From Gammaproteobacteria bacterium (ex Lamellibrachia satsuma) (GTDB lineage: Bacteria > Pseudomonadota > Gammaproteobacteria > Chromatiales > Chromatiaceae): a stretch of 64,000 nt of DNA. The notes beneath the pieces are model-generated. The model did not search any database, had not been told where the DNA came from, and was given only the letters and a program-made list of their open reading frames with translations. The stretch is from NCBI GenBank assembly GCA_019623805.1, contig CP053680.1:3698001-3762000 (forward strand), in the 5' to 3' direction. A program made the position numbers and the translations under genes. The stretch's first letter is position 1; the number at the start of each line of letters is the position of its first letter. Positions 26,201 to 34,588 of this stretch are shown piece after piece.

Positions 26201-28142
26201 ACGGTGAACCGGCGAAGAATGCACCTTGGAAGGCGTTGCCCTGCATGCGCAATTGCAGCTCAGGATTGGAGGCCTCCTCTCGGGCGATCTTGAAGCCGTC
26301 GATATAGAAAATCTTGATCTCGTTATCCACCGCCTGCTGTTGCATCGAACGTGGGAAGCTGGCCCAAACCGCTTCAGGGCTGTCCAGATTGGACTGGATG
26401 ATCAGGGTGCCTCCCTTTTTCAGTCCTGCAAGGGGATTGGAATGGCTATACACGTTGGGGTCGGGGCTCAACACCACGTCGACGAAGTGGTATTCGCAGT
26501 TGAGCGGGATCGGAGTGGGGGCCGCCGACAGAAAGTAGGTGGTGGGTTGGCCCTTTTTCTCCGAACCGTATTTGGGGTTGGCCTTGATTTCGTAACCAAG
26601 CAGATCGTAGAGGGTCATCACCAGATTCTTACCGGTGGTGATGGCGCCCCAGCCACCCACCGAGTGCATGCGCACGGTGATGGAGCCTTCGGGCATCAGG
26701 TTGGGGTTCTCAGAACCCTTCACCGTCAGCTCACCGACATTGGGATAGGCATCCAGCATCTTCTGGATGTGGATTTCCTGCTTCGGGTTGGCCGCATCCC
26801 GCACAAAATCGATGCCGAGATAGAAAAATTTCTTTTGCTCACCCTCCGGCAGCATATTCTCTATGGCGCCGATCAACGATTCCGGTTGCAGATCGCGGGA
26901 ACCAATGCCGTAGCAGCCGGAGAAAAGGCGCGGCACGTCCTTAAGAGAGTTGTAGGAGGCGTAATCGGGGTAAGGCGCCGTGCCGTCAGCCTGGCCGTTC
27001 TCGATACATTTGGAGATGGCGGCGCGCACCTCACGGATCAGCGGTAGATCCTCCGCCAGGGGCTGATCGGTACGCTCTAGCACTACCACGCCCTTCTTGC
27101 CCTTCAGCACCTTGCCCAGCAAGTCGCCGGGGAAGGGACGATAGAGGGTGATGTCCACTACGCCGATCATCAACTTACGGGTCTTTTCCAGATACTCGGC
27201 CACGCCGTGGGCCTGCACCACCATGGAACCCATACCAACGATCACATAATCAGCTTCGTCAACGTTATGGCTACCGATGCGCGCGTAGCGGCGTCCGGTC
27301 AGTTGGTAGTACTCCTCCATCGCCTGCTCGGCGAGCTCAGCAACATGGTCATAGAAGTAGGGCCGCTGCGCCGCCGTGGTCTGCATGTGGGCGTCCTGGT
27401 TTTGCACCGTACCCGACTGCATCGGGTTGTCCACGTCCCAGACCAGGGGAACACGGCGGCGGGTCTCACCGTAGAGCATCTTCTGCGCCGGGGTGGGGCT
27501 CTCGATCTCATCATCGGGACGGCCAAGGAATTCGGCGATCAGCTCACGCTCCGGTGCCTGCACCGGTTCGATCAGATGGGTGGTGAGAAAGCCGTCCTGG
27601 CCGATGGCGGCCGGGGTCAGCGCCAACTCGGCAGTCTTGCGGCCGATCAGGTTGAGGTCGGCGGCGCCTTGCGCATTGTTGGCAAACATCTGAATGAAGC
27701 CGGTGTCGTCGATGCAGTGGAAGTCATCATGACCGCAGTGCACATTGAGCGATGCCTTGGTGATGGCGCGGGCGCCGATATTCAATACATAGGGCAGGCG
27801 TTTGCCAGCAGCCGCGTAGAGCGACTCGTGCATGAAGGCGACGCCCTGTGCGGAGGAGAAGTTGGTTGAGCGAAGGCCGGTCATCGACATACCGGCGGTG
27901 ACGGCTGCGGCAGCGTGTTCCGATTCCGGCTCGACGAAAATCAACGTGCGATCGGAGATATTGACGTGACCCGAGGCCATCTCCTGCGCCCAGATCTCCC
28001 CCATCTCAGTGGAGGGGGTAATGGGATAGGCGCCCGCTGCATCCGAGGCCTCGCGCTCACAGCGGACTACGGCCTCGTTGCCGGCCATCGCCTTGCGGAT
28101 GCCGGGGTACTTGAAGGTCTTGGTCTCTTTTTTGCCGAACAT
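23208..28142 (-). CDS. nifJ: Pyruvate:ferredoxin (flavodoxin) oxidoreductase, extended form
   Basis: 1644 residues, about 450 more than the usual 1170-1200 of single-chain PFOR/NifJ. Domains in order: N-terminal catalytic domain (YPITPSTEMGE near 40), transketolase C-like region (to about 420), gamma domain (SVGGWGAITTGKNL near 500), two ferredoxin-type clusters (CTACGDCYTICP near 786 and CKGCMECVDVC near 931), and the TPP domain (CGDGSCLGCGEKT near 1005; GGDGAMYDIGFQNL near 1229). Two parts are additional. One is an acidic helical insertion between the ferredoxin motifs (about 810-920). The other is a C-terminal segment with a further Cys set (CTACDEC near 1572 and CTAGC). The enzyme interconverts pyruvate + CoA with acetyl-CoA + CO2 using ferredoxin or flavodoxin. 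Context with Rnf and PpsA favours the pyruvate-forming direction. Confidence 0.93.
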   Translation of the reverse strand: MFGKKETKTFKYPGIRKAMAGNEAVVRCEREASDAAGAYPITPSTEMGEIWAQEMASGHVNISDRTLIFVEPESEHAAAAVTAGMSMTGLRSTNFSSAQGVAFMHESLYAAAGKRLPYVLNIGARAITKASLNVHCGHDDFHCIDDTGFIQMFANNAQGAADLNLIGRKTAELALTPAAIGQDGFLTTHLIEPVQAPERELIAEFLGRPDDEIESPTPAQKMLYGETRRRVPLVWDVDNPMQSGTVQNQDAHMQTTAAQRPYFYDHVAELAEQAMEEYYQLTGRRYARIGSHNVDEADYVIVGMGSMVVQAHGVAEYLEKTRKLMIGVVDITLYRPFPGDLLGKVLKGKKGVVVLERTDQPLAEDLPLIREVRAAISKCIENGQADGTAPYPDYASYNSLKDVPRLFSGCYGIGSRDLQPESLIGAIENMLPEGEQKKFFYLGIDFVRDAANPKQEIHIQKMLDAYPNVGELTVKGSENPNLMPEGSITVRMHSVGGWGAITTGKNLVMTLYDLLGYEIKANPKYGSEKKGQPTTYFLSAAPTPIPLNCEYHFVDVVLSPDPNVYSHSNPLAGLKKGGTLIIQSNLDSPEAVWASFPRSMQQQAVDNEIKIFYIDGFKIAREEASNPELQLRMQGNAFQGAFFAGSPLMKLAGLDENKLFTSIEAQLEAKFGAKGKRVVEDNLRIVRRGFDEIHKLPHMQVGVQNAGQLKKEIGMPVMLKQLPESSGGISDVHRFWEQTGSFYATGKGSDNLADPYQALSLVPASTGIFRDMTQIRFEYPKWVAENCTACGDCYTICPDSSIPGLVNTIGEIFTSVINKIETGGMPTQYLRRETRKVEKRLRELVNEQGEGAEVRNLLDRAILETIAASDLEEDTEDTGTHRSDLEAEFGRFVDALGSFDFAATKPYWNNKEKKTPNSGGLFSITINPYTCKGCMECVDVCDDLALIAEHQDNAAIDKMRNDWDFWLDLPTSNESYSRIDDLDEKIGALETLLLDKSNYNSMNCGDGSCLGCGEKTATHLFTSTITALMQPRVKAQLAKLDDLIAHLEQHIRLKLASGVDLSDPDALNRAADAEEGDLSLSRLSNSIDPDHENTLVDKEWLKWVTGVLNQLRDLHWRYREGQTGNGRAEMGIVNATGCTSVWGSTYPFNPYPFPWTSHLFQDSPSVAMGLFEGHMVKMAEGFRAIRHAELELAGKFNPVEHNPFFQQFNWKDFSDDEWLMCPPVVSVGGDGAMYDIGFQNLSRAMASGMPIKVLVLDTQVYSNTGGQACTSGFISQVADMTPYGKAMKGKEEIRKEMSLIGMAHRTSYVLQGSVSNTTHLIEGYIDGLNSRRPALFNIYAVCQPEHGVADDATARQAKLAVESRAYPLMKFDPDAGETLQDCIDLEGNPAIEEDWPAYSLDYVDENDQEAKLGVPMTFADFAVTEGRFRKHFRTAPPETWGEEMIPFHTFLDLDEDEREGNYPYIWGVDGKNRLMRILCSEEIVKSAEERRQFWHQLKSIAGELDKVDVNALVEQAKVDMANRLSSTLLSMAASGNATALAGSISANGHSPDGGIGAAPAGDYEPVWIETPECTACDECTDINPKIFAYNDDKLAVVVDPQAGTYKDIVKAAEKCTAGCLHPGTPWNMGEKDIEKLVKRAEKFQ

Positions 28143-28317
28143 AGTCTCTGTCTCGTTTCAGTCAGCCTGGGTGTTGGTAACGCGGAGGCCGCAATGCCGC
28201 AAAGAACGCGGAGTTATATTTTTTCCTGATGCTTCTTTGAACAGTTCAGGTGTTGGTGTCTTGAGTAATTTTCCTCTAAAGAAACTTTACGCTTTTCGCG
28301 TTGCTGCAATCTCAGTA
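28143..28317. other. rnfB-nifJ intergenic spacer with repeat-like sequence
   Basis: 175 bases, the longest spacer inside the cluster. On the minus strand it contains TCCGCGTTCTTTGCGGC and GCGGCCTCCGCGTTACC (about 28180-28217), which resemble short intergenic repeats I have seen in many unrelated bacterial genomes. A separate nifJ promoter could lie here, but none was identified by eye. Confidence 0.4.
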
Positions 28318-29217
28318 TTAGGTTGCAGGGTGCTGGGGCAACGCCTCCTTACGCACAATATGCTTGGCCTGGCGACCCTTGGTCACTGTGTCGCCGTCCA
28401 GCCAGACTATGGCGCCGGTGGGGCAGCGTTGGGTGGCAATGGGGGAGGCCAGGGCATTCTTTTCGTAGTTGATTACAGCCAGGTTGTCGGTGATGGTGAT
28501 CAGCGCTTCCGGACTGTCTTTTGCACAACGTTCGCAGGCAGTGCAGGCCACGGCGCAATCGGCTTCAGCCCCGTCGCCATCGCCCAGGTTTTTACACGCC
28601 ACCCATAACCTGTGGCTGATTGGCTGGATGGAGAAGAGTTCCTTAGGGCAGACATCGACACAGTCCCCACAGGCCGTGCACTTGGCATTAGTGACCACCG
28701 GGAGGCCATGTTGATCCATGGTGATGGCGTCTAGTTCGCAGACATCTTCACAATCGCCGATTCCGATACATCCCCAACTGCAACCTTTCGGACCACCGGC
28801 CACAAGGGCTGCTGCCCTGCATGAGGAGAGGCCTTCGTAGTGCGCCCGCATGTGCGCGACATGGGTGCCTCCTGCACAGGCGAGGCGAGCCACCCGTTGC
28901 TCCACTTCACCCGCCGCTACGCCAAGGTACTCCGCGATCTCTTCAATGGCATCCTGGGAATTCACAGTACACTGAGCCGGTTCCAGACTGCCATCGACCA
29001 ATCCCTCGGCAAAAGGGCGACAACCTGCGGTACCACAGGCGCCGCAGTTGGTCAGAGGGAGCATCTCTTCGACCTCATCGATGCGCGGATCTTCGAATAC
29101 CCACAGCTTACGGTTCGCAATGGCCAGGGTAAGAGATAAAACAAGCCCCAAAACGCTCATAAAGGCGATTGCAATAGAGATATGAATAAGGTTGTCGTAG
29201 TCCAAATTCCCAATCAC
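28318..29217 (-). CDS. rnfB: Rnf electron transport complex subunit B (ferredoxin-like, multi Fe-S)
   Basis: 299 residues, starting with GTG at 29217; no in-frame ATG is available before the membrane helix. The N-terminal helix (residues about 10-32) is followed by the [4Fe-4S] motif LPLTNCGACGTAGC with a later Cys (QC), and then several ferredoxin-type motifs: CSWGCIGIGDC, CTACGDCVDVCP, CAVACTACERC and CPTGAI. It accepts or donates electrons to ferredoxin at the cytoplasmic face. It is longer than enterobacterial RsxB (about 190 residues), like the multi-cluster RnfB of anaerobes. It is the first gene of the block, separated from nifJ by 175 bases. Confidence 0.95.
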   Translation of the reverse strand: MIGNLDYDNLIHISIAIAFMSVLGLVLSLTLAIANRKLWVFEDPRIDEVEEMLPLTNCGACGTAGCRPFAEGLVDGSLEPAQCTVNSQDAIEEIAEYLGVAAGEVEQRVARLACAGGTHVAHMRAHYEGLSSCRAAALVAGGPKGCSWGCIGIGDCEDVCELDAITMDQHGLPVVTNAKCTACGDCVDVCPKELFSIQPISHRLWVACKNLGDGDGAEADCAVACTACERCAKDSPEALITITDNLAVINYEKNALASPIATQRCPTGAIVWLDGDTVTKGRQAKHIVRKEALPQHPAT

Positions 29218-29634
29218 TTTCGGGTTGTCATCAACGGGTAATAAAAACCGTAGTGTTCCTGGGAGTTTAAGGGAGGTCCATGTATTAATCTAGATAATAT
29301 TATCAATACACACTATTAAAATTAATGAGGGAAATATTTAGCATTGAATCATTAAATATTAACTGACTGATCTCGAAAAAGTCGTGATCTCGTGAGGCTG
29401 CCACGCGTGTTTCAAAAAATGGCCATGGCACGGCAGACATAACCAGACGTAGCGGACAGAGTAGCCCATCATGAGACTTCTTTTCCTGTTTCCAGACGGT
29501 CACGGGCAACAAATTACCGTCGAGGCATTTAGCCAGGGGCGTGGTTATTGGTGGATATGAAATGAGGTGTGGAAGATACCGGGCGGCCAGATAGGATATT
29601 GCTCTTCTCCGGTATCTTCCTGTTGTTGCTGTAT
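29218..29634. other. Region upstream of rnfB; no gene seen
   Basis: About 420 bases. The part nearest rnfB (29280-29360) is strongly AT-rich, with TTGATAATATTATC on the minus strand, and is the likely promoter zone of the rnf-nifJ cluster. The TTGAT half resembles one half of an FNR site, but the other half does not match. A 113-residue frame across 29303-29644 looks non-coding. Confidence 0.45.
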
Positions 29635-29820
29635 TCAGAAGCACTTGTGCAGGTCGCTCAAGTCTTCTCCCGTATTTAACTCTTTCTGCAACAATAGCTT
29701 ATAGGTCTTTAGTATCAGACGCTCATGAAGTGTCTTCGGCGGACTCACTTGATCGATCACCGTCTGAAAACGATCTATTTTCTCATTGCGAGACATCTTG
29801 GAATTTCGCTGCACTGCCAT
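29635..29820 (-). CDS. Small hypothetical protein
   Basis: 61 residues from the ATG at 29820, preceded by GGGAG at 7 bases; another ATG 6 bases upstream is too close to that ribosome binding site. It is hydrophilic and helical (KIDRFQTVIDQVSPPKTLHE, RLILKTYKLLLQKEL), with no membrane segment, Cys or known domain. The composition looks coding, but there is no family support. Confidence 0.45.
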   Translation of the reverse strand: MAVQRNSKMSRNEKIDRFQTVIDQVSPPKTLHERLILKTYKLLLQKELNTGEDLSDLHKCF

Positions 29821-29991
29821 AGTCATACTCCCGATCCCCTACTCAGCTTTAAGTGTAGATCTATTTTGGGAGGAAAATCATCGGCAGCGCCTGATCCGGT
29901 TGTAGGAATTTTCCGATATCAGAGGATCGCGATTAGAATAACGGTGTATTTGTGTCAGATCCGCTGGGAGAGTGGATCTTCCTGACTAGCG

Positions 29992-31326
29992 TTAAGTAGG
30001 TTGCCCAGGGGGTCGCATGACCGACACGATCAGTCCCTCAACCTGCCTGCCTGCTTCCTTACGCAGGATCTGGTTCTCGATGGATATCAGATCGAACCCG
30101 CAGGCCGACAGCAGATTACGCAAATAATTTTCCGCATGGCTGTATCTGCCGTGGGGACGCAGGATGAAGGTGTTACCCGGTTGTGGATTGGCGATCTTTT
30201 CGATGGAGAACAGCATCAGCCCGCCGGGTTTTAATGCCTCGAAGGATGCACGGGTGACTTCCTCAAGCGCGCCGAAATAGCACAGTGTATCTGCGGAGAC
30301 GATCAGGTTGAAAACCCCCTTTCTTGCCTGGATATAGCTGGTCAGCTCTTCCTCGATCAGTTCGTCGTAGATCCCACAACCCTTTGCCTTTTCCAGCATG
30401 GCCCGGGATAGATCGACCCCGACCAGGCGCCTTGCGTATGGGCGTAGCAGGGGGCCACACCAGCCGGTACCGCAACCGGCATCGAGTACCATGAGTTCCT
30501 CGTTCTGTTGTGGGATGAGGCTTGCAACTGCCTCTGCCAGGAGTTCCGGCGCACGGTATTCAAGCTTTTTCAGGACCTTGTCGAAGCTGCCGGCAAATTT
30601 GTCGAAGGTCTCTTCGACGAAGGCATCGGAGGCCCGCTCCGGTACATTCTCTCCTGTACAGGCAGCCAGTAGATGCCGGGCAACGGGATTGTCCGGGTCG
30701 AACAATAACCATTTCCTGAACACATCCACCGCCTCCTGTAGCCGACCCTGCCGGTAGAGCGAATAACCCAGCCAGCGGTAGGAGGCGGAATTGGGGGCGT
30801 GGAATGAAATTGCTTTGCGGTAAGCGTCTATCGCCTCCTCGTAGCGTTCCAGCTCAACCAGAATGCTGCCGATGTTATGCCATACATCCGCATGTTCTGG
30901 AGAGATTTCGATGGCCTTTCGATAGCACGACATCGCCTCCTGGTAGTGAGTCTGTTCCCTGAGCGCCGTTCCCAGGTTGTTGAGTGCATCGGCGTTTTTT
31001 GGGTCGAGCGCAAGACAGCCCCGATAGGCCGCCTTTGCCTCATCCAGTCGACCCAGTTCCTTCAATACATTTCCCAGGTTGTTGTGGGCCTCCCTGTAGG
31101 CCGGGTTTGACTTGATGGCGCCACGAATCAGTTTGACCGCTTCCTCTTCACGCCCGGCTTGGTGCTGTAGAACACCCAGGTAATGGAGCGCATCCGGCTG
31201 GGTGGGAGCCGCTTCAAGTATTCGTTGGTAGAGGGTTCTTGCGTCGTCGACTTGCCCCTCCCGGTGAAGCTTCACTGCCAACTTGACAGCGTCGTCGAGA
31301 GATAATTTTTTATCGTTCTTATCCAT
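29992..31326 (-). CDS. TPR-repeat protein fused to class I SAM methyltransferase
   Basis: 444 residues. Residues about 10-235 are roughly six tetratricopeptide repeats (for example AHNNLGNVLKELGRLDEAKA). Residues about 250-435 are a Rossmann methyltransferase with motif I VLDAGCGTGWCGPLL, followed by GVDLSRAMLEKA and LIVSADTLCYFGAL. The junction EETFDKFAGSFDKVLKKLEY is typical of this TPR-methyltransferase family. The substrate is unknown. It lies 16 bases downstream of a paralogue with the same architecture. Confidence 0.88.
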   Translation of the reverse strand: MDKNDKKLSLDDAVKLAVKLHREGQVDDARTLYQRILEAAPTQPDALHYLGVLQHQAGREEEAVKLIRGAIKSNPAYREAHNNLGNVLKELGRLDEAKAAYRGCLALDPKNADALNNLGTALREQTHYQEAMSCYRKAIEISPEHADVWHNIGSILVELERYEEAIDAYRKAISFHAPNSASYRWLGYSLYRQGRLQEAVDVFRKWLLFDPDNPVARHLLAACTGENVPERASDAFVEETFDKFAGSFDKVLKKLEYRAPELLAEAVASLIPQQNEELMVLDAGCGTGWCGPLLRPYARRLVGVDLSRAMLEKAKGCGIYDELIEEELTSYIQARKGVFNLIVSADTLCYFGALEEVTRASFEALKPGGLMLFSIEKIANPQPGNTFILRPHGRYSHAENYLRNLLSACGFDLISIENQILRKEAGRQVEGLIVSVMRPPGQPT

Positions 31327-31342
31327 TTATTCCATAACTGTA

Positions 31343-32887
31343 TTATTTCTTTTTGGCTATCACCAGCAACCCCGCCACCGGTTTGCCCATCTCCATCCGG
31401 AGGGTTTCGTCGGTGACAGAGATCTCCCCAAACCCTGCTGCCAGCAGGACGGATCTTACATATGGCTCTGTATGGCTGTAACGCCCGTGAGGACAGAGAT
31501 GAAAACCTGTGTCGGTGCTCTCATCAAGCCGTTCCAGCGTAAAGACGACCAGGCCCCTGGGTTGGAGGGTGAGCCAGGCTGCGGAGATCACCGGTTGCAG
31601 GTCGCCGAAGTAGACCAGGGTATCGGCGGAGACGATAAGATTAAAGTGCTCCGGTGTAGTTTGGAAGAAGTGGGTCAATTCCGCTTTTATCAGCTGCTCG
31701 TAGATCTTTCGTTCTGCAGCCTTCTCCAGCATCTTTCGGGAAAGATCCACACCGATCAGACGTGAGACGACAGGCTTGAGCAGTGGGCCACAGAGTCCTG
31801 TGCCGCAGCCTGCATCGAGCGCGGTGTAGCCGTTATCCGGCGGGATCCGCTTGATGACCGCGTCGGCGATGACTTGGGGGACGCAATACTCCAGTCCTTC
31901 GAGTCGTTCCTCAAAGGTGGGAGCGAAGCTGTCAAACAGCGACTGCACATAGTGATCAGTCGCCCGCATGGGGATCTCCTCGCCACTGCAGGCTGCGAGC
32001 ATATGTTTGGCGAAGGGATTGTTCGGTTCCACTTCTGCCCAGTGTCGGAACACTCCCGCTGCTTCCTCCACCTGGCCGGTGGCTTCCAGCATCATGCCAA
32101 GATGATGTAGGGTATCGCAGCGATCGGGATCGAGTGCGAGGGCTTTGCGGCAGTGTTTGATTGCCTCGGCGAAGCGGGCCTGCTCCCGAAGGATGCTGCA
32201 GAGGTTGACGTAGGTATCCGCACCGTAGGCCACCGCTTTTTCCAGGGCCGCCTCGGCCGCTTCATAGTCACCTAAGGCAGCAAGGACCAGTCCCAGGTTG
32301 TGGCAGGCCTCGGCAAAGTCGGGTTTCAGATCTGACGCCTGTTGCAGGAGTTGCCGGGCCGCTTCCAGATCGCCCTGTTCCTTCAACAGGACGCCCAGGT
32401 TATTCAGGGCCTGGAAATGATCGGGTTGCAGCTCGATAGCGCGGCGCAGGAGCGGTTCCGCTTCATTCCACCGCTCCTGATTCTTGAGTACTGTCCCCAG
32501 ATTGTTGTGGGCGTCGGCGAACTCCGGATTTAGTGAGATGGCCTGTCGATATTCGGTTTCCGCTTCGTCCAGCCGTCCCTGTTCCTGCAGAAAGTTACCC
32601 AGGTTGTTATGCGCCGCCACGTAAGCGGGGTCGAGTCGGATAGCTTGTCTAAGATTATCTTCTGCCCCTTCAGCATCTCCCGACTGGACCTTGATCAGCC
32701 CGAGAAAGTGGTGTGCCTCGGCGTACTCCGGGGCCAGCTCGAGGATACGCTCGTAGATGAGCTGTGCTTCCGTCAGTCGACCTTGCTGATGGCGTTCGAG
32801 AGCAATCTGCAGGGCTTCGCCAATGGTGACTCCGGAATCGTTCGCGGCGTCATTTCCTTGTTGGTCGGTATCCGTGGGCGAAGTCAT
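31343..32887 (-). CDS. TPR-repeat protein fused to class I SAM methyltransferase (paralogue)
   Basis: 514 residues. About eight TPRs (residues 20-300; for example AHNNLGTVLKNQERWNEAEP) precede the same methyltransferase domain (LDAGCGTGLCGPLLKPV, GVDLSRKMLEKA, LIVSADTLVYFGDL). It has more TPR units than its neighbour, but the junction (QSLFDSFAPTFEERLEGLEY) and C-terminus (GRYSHTEPYVRSVLLAAGF) match it closely, so the pair arose by tandem duplication followed by change in TPR number. No target is evident. Confidence 0.88.
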   Translation of the reverse strand: MTSPTDTDQQGNDAANDSGVTIGEALQIALERHQQGRLTEAQLIYERILELAPEYAEAHHFLGLIKVQSGDAEGAEDNLRQAIRLDPAYVAAHNNLGNFLQEQGRLDEAETEYRQAISLNPEFADAHNNLGTVLKNQERWNEAEPLLRRAIELQPDHFQALNNLGVLLKEQGDLEAARQLLQQASDLKPDFAEACHNLGLVLAALGDYEAAEAALEKAVAYGADTYVNLCSILREQARFAEAIKHCRKALALDPDRCDTLHHLGMMLEATGQVEEAAGVFRHWAEVEPNNPFAKHMLAACSGEEIPMRATDHYVQSLFDSFAPTFEERLEGLEYCVPQVIADAVIKRIPPDNGYTALDAGCGTGLCGPLLKPVVSRLIGVDLSRKMLEKAAERKIYEQLIKAELTHFFQTTPEHFNLIVSADTLVYFGDLQPVISAAWLTLQPRGLVVFTLERLDESTDTGFHLCPHGRYSHTEPYVRSVLLAAGFGEISVTDETLRMEMGKPVAGLLVIAKKK

Positions 32888-33071
32888 TTTGAGTGGGAAA
32901 GGATTCTAAAAGGCGACGGAGATATTATGGTATATGACTAGGAAGCTCTGGTGTATATATCCTTGTTCTTTCTGGCATCACAGATCCTTACAACATAGTC
33001 CTTGTGTGTTGTTATTTTTATCGCATCACTGCAAACGGGTCAAAGAATAATCCCTTCGTCCCTTTTTTATC

Positions 33072-33461
33072 TTAGTCAACAGCCCTCGGTGGATTTTCCA
33101 GTCTGCCCTCATCTCGCCAAAAGGCAACGAACCTCAGTACCTCCGCTTCAGTAGCCGCTCTCAGAGACGGGAAATTTATCCAGAATGATGACTGCCAGCC
33201 TTTTGGGGCCAGCACGTAGTCGGCTACTAATTTATCGTCGTTTACCTGATAAAAAATCCGCTCTTTGTATTGCGCAAAACCGAAAGTGACGTGGGCGTCC
33301 GAATAGCTTCCTATTCTGCTCGGTTTGGAAGCAATGATATGCAGATCCTTAAGTCCGTAGGGTTTGGCAGCAGTGTAAAACAGCATGCCGGCTTTCCAGT
33401 TTCCTTCTTTCGTCCTTTTGAATTTCCATGTGTACTTTTTGAGTGGAAAGTATTGACCCAT
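33072..33461 (-). CDS. Hypothetical protein
   Basis: 129 residues from the ATG at 33461, with AGAGGTGG upstream; a GTG two codons earlier overlaps that site. It is rich in aromatic and basic residues, with alternating strand-like segments (YTWKFKRTKEGNWKAGMLFY, RIFYQVNDDKLVADYVL) and a C-terminal helix. There is no signal peptide, membrane segment or recognisable domain. It stands alone between the TPR pair and a divergent exported protein. Confidence 0.6.
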   Translation of the reverse strand: MGQYFPLKKYTWKFKRTKEGNWKAGMLFYTAAKPYGLKDLHIIASKPSRIGSYSDAHVTFGFAQYKERIFYQVNDDKLVADYVLAPKGWQSSFWINFPSLRAATEAEVLRFVAFWRDEGRLENPPRAVD

Positions 33462-33633
33462 GACCACCTCTGAATCAGAAGATTAAGATTGCCGTTAATC
33501 TGCGTTCAACTATGTCTGTCAGTTTAATACTATAGTATAAGGTGGAAGGGAATTTATTATTGGCCACATTCTTGAGTGAAAAAATCCTGCCCCATTTTCT
33601 ATTACCTTTTCTGTCCTATTGGAAACCTGAGCC

Positions 33634-34413
33634 ATGAAATGCCTGCTACCGATATTTATTGCCGTTGTTGGTTTCCTGAGCCAAGCTGCATACGCCGATG
33701 AAGTTCCACATTCCAATGGTCTGCTCGACTATATGGGTGGCGAACTCGACTCCGAAACCGCCCATGTGATTGGAGGCAACTATCATTTCGGTCTCTCCGG
33801 CCCCTTTTCTATCCAGGTGGATGGTGCCTTGGGTGAGGTGGCCGATTCCAGCATGACCGGCTTTGGTGTGCATCTCTATTGGCACGATCCTGAGATCGGC
33901 TTGCTCGACGCCAACGCGTCCCGCCTGAATTGGAAGGGGAACGGACTTAACCGTTACGCGCTGAATGGCAAATGGTACACATCAATTACCACCTTCAGCG
34001 GCAGTGTCGAGTACCAGAATGGGGATGCGGAGAAGAAGGTCAATCTGTTCGCCGGGTTGGATCTCTACCCGATAGATATCCTCTCGCTGAATGTCGGGGC
34101 GGCTCAGGTCGATGGAGAGGCGATGGCACAACTGGGTTTTGAACTGCAGCCGGCCCTGGATCGTTTACCGGCGCTGACACTGTTGGGCGGTGCTGCCAAG
34201 GGTGAGGGTGACTACAGCTACTATTTCCTTGGGCTGCGCTACTACTTTGGCACCAATGCCCCGTTGATCCAGCGCCACCGGCGTGAATTCCCCCAATTCA
34301 CCGGATCGCTAAGTTATGGCAGTGGCATACATAGCCTGAAGACGGAGATCGAACGCAGGGAAGCCCAGGTTGATGGTGGTGCTGCGAATCCTGACCAGGG
34401 GCCGTTCCCCTAG
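33634..34413 (+). CDS. Exported beta-rich protein, possible outer-membrane barrel
   Basis: 259 residues with a signal peptide (residues 1-21, cleavage at AYA-DEV). Repeated amphipathic strand patterns ending in aromatic residues (HVIGGNYHFGLSGPFSIQVDG, GFGVHLYWHD, YYFLGLRYYFG) suggest a small outer-membrane barrel. The C-terminus (NPDQGPFP), after a charged segment, lacks the usual terminal Phe strand, so a soluble beta protein is also possible. The family was not recognised. Confidence 0.7.
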   Translation: MKCLLPIFIAVVGFLSQAAYADEVPHSNGLLDYMGGELDSETAHVIGGNYHFGLSGPFSIQVDGALGEVADSSMTGFGVHLYWHDPEIGLLDANASRLNWKGNGLNRYALNGKWYTSITTFSGSVEYQNGDAEKKVNLFAGLDLYPIDILSLNVGAAQVDGEAMAQLGFELQPALDRLPALTLLGGAAKGEGDYSYYFLGLRYYFGTNAPLIQRHRREFPQFTGSLSYGSGIHSLKTEIERREAQVDGGAANPDQGPFP

Positions 34414-34588
34414 CCCGATCTGTCGCTCCACATCGGAGACCTCCATTTGGAAAAGAGCCGGAAGGGGGCGGATTTATTTGTTGGCCCCTATCCGGCGTAA
34501 AAAAATCACCTCTTCTTTACAGTATGGTTTGGTGTCCACTATCAACGGGGAGTCGTGCTGTAAAGTTATCTGGAGCGAGTACGCGAAT

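Noticed and set aside
29280..29310. FNR-type site upstream of rnfB
   Set aside because: Only the TTGAT half matches; the second half reads TTATC rather than ATCAA.
29303..29644. 113-residue minus-strand frame upstream of rnfB
   Set aside because: Covers the AT-rich promoter zone, overlaps the end of the small upstream frame, and has no domain or ribosome binding site.
34440..34510. GC-rich hairpin near GCCGGAAGGGG/CCCCTATCCGGC as a terminator
   Set aside because: The A-run follows on the plus strand, so neither strand has the U-tract after the stem.
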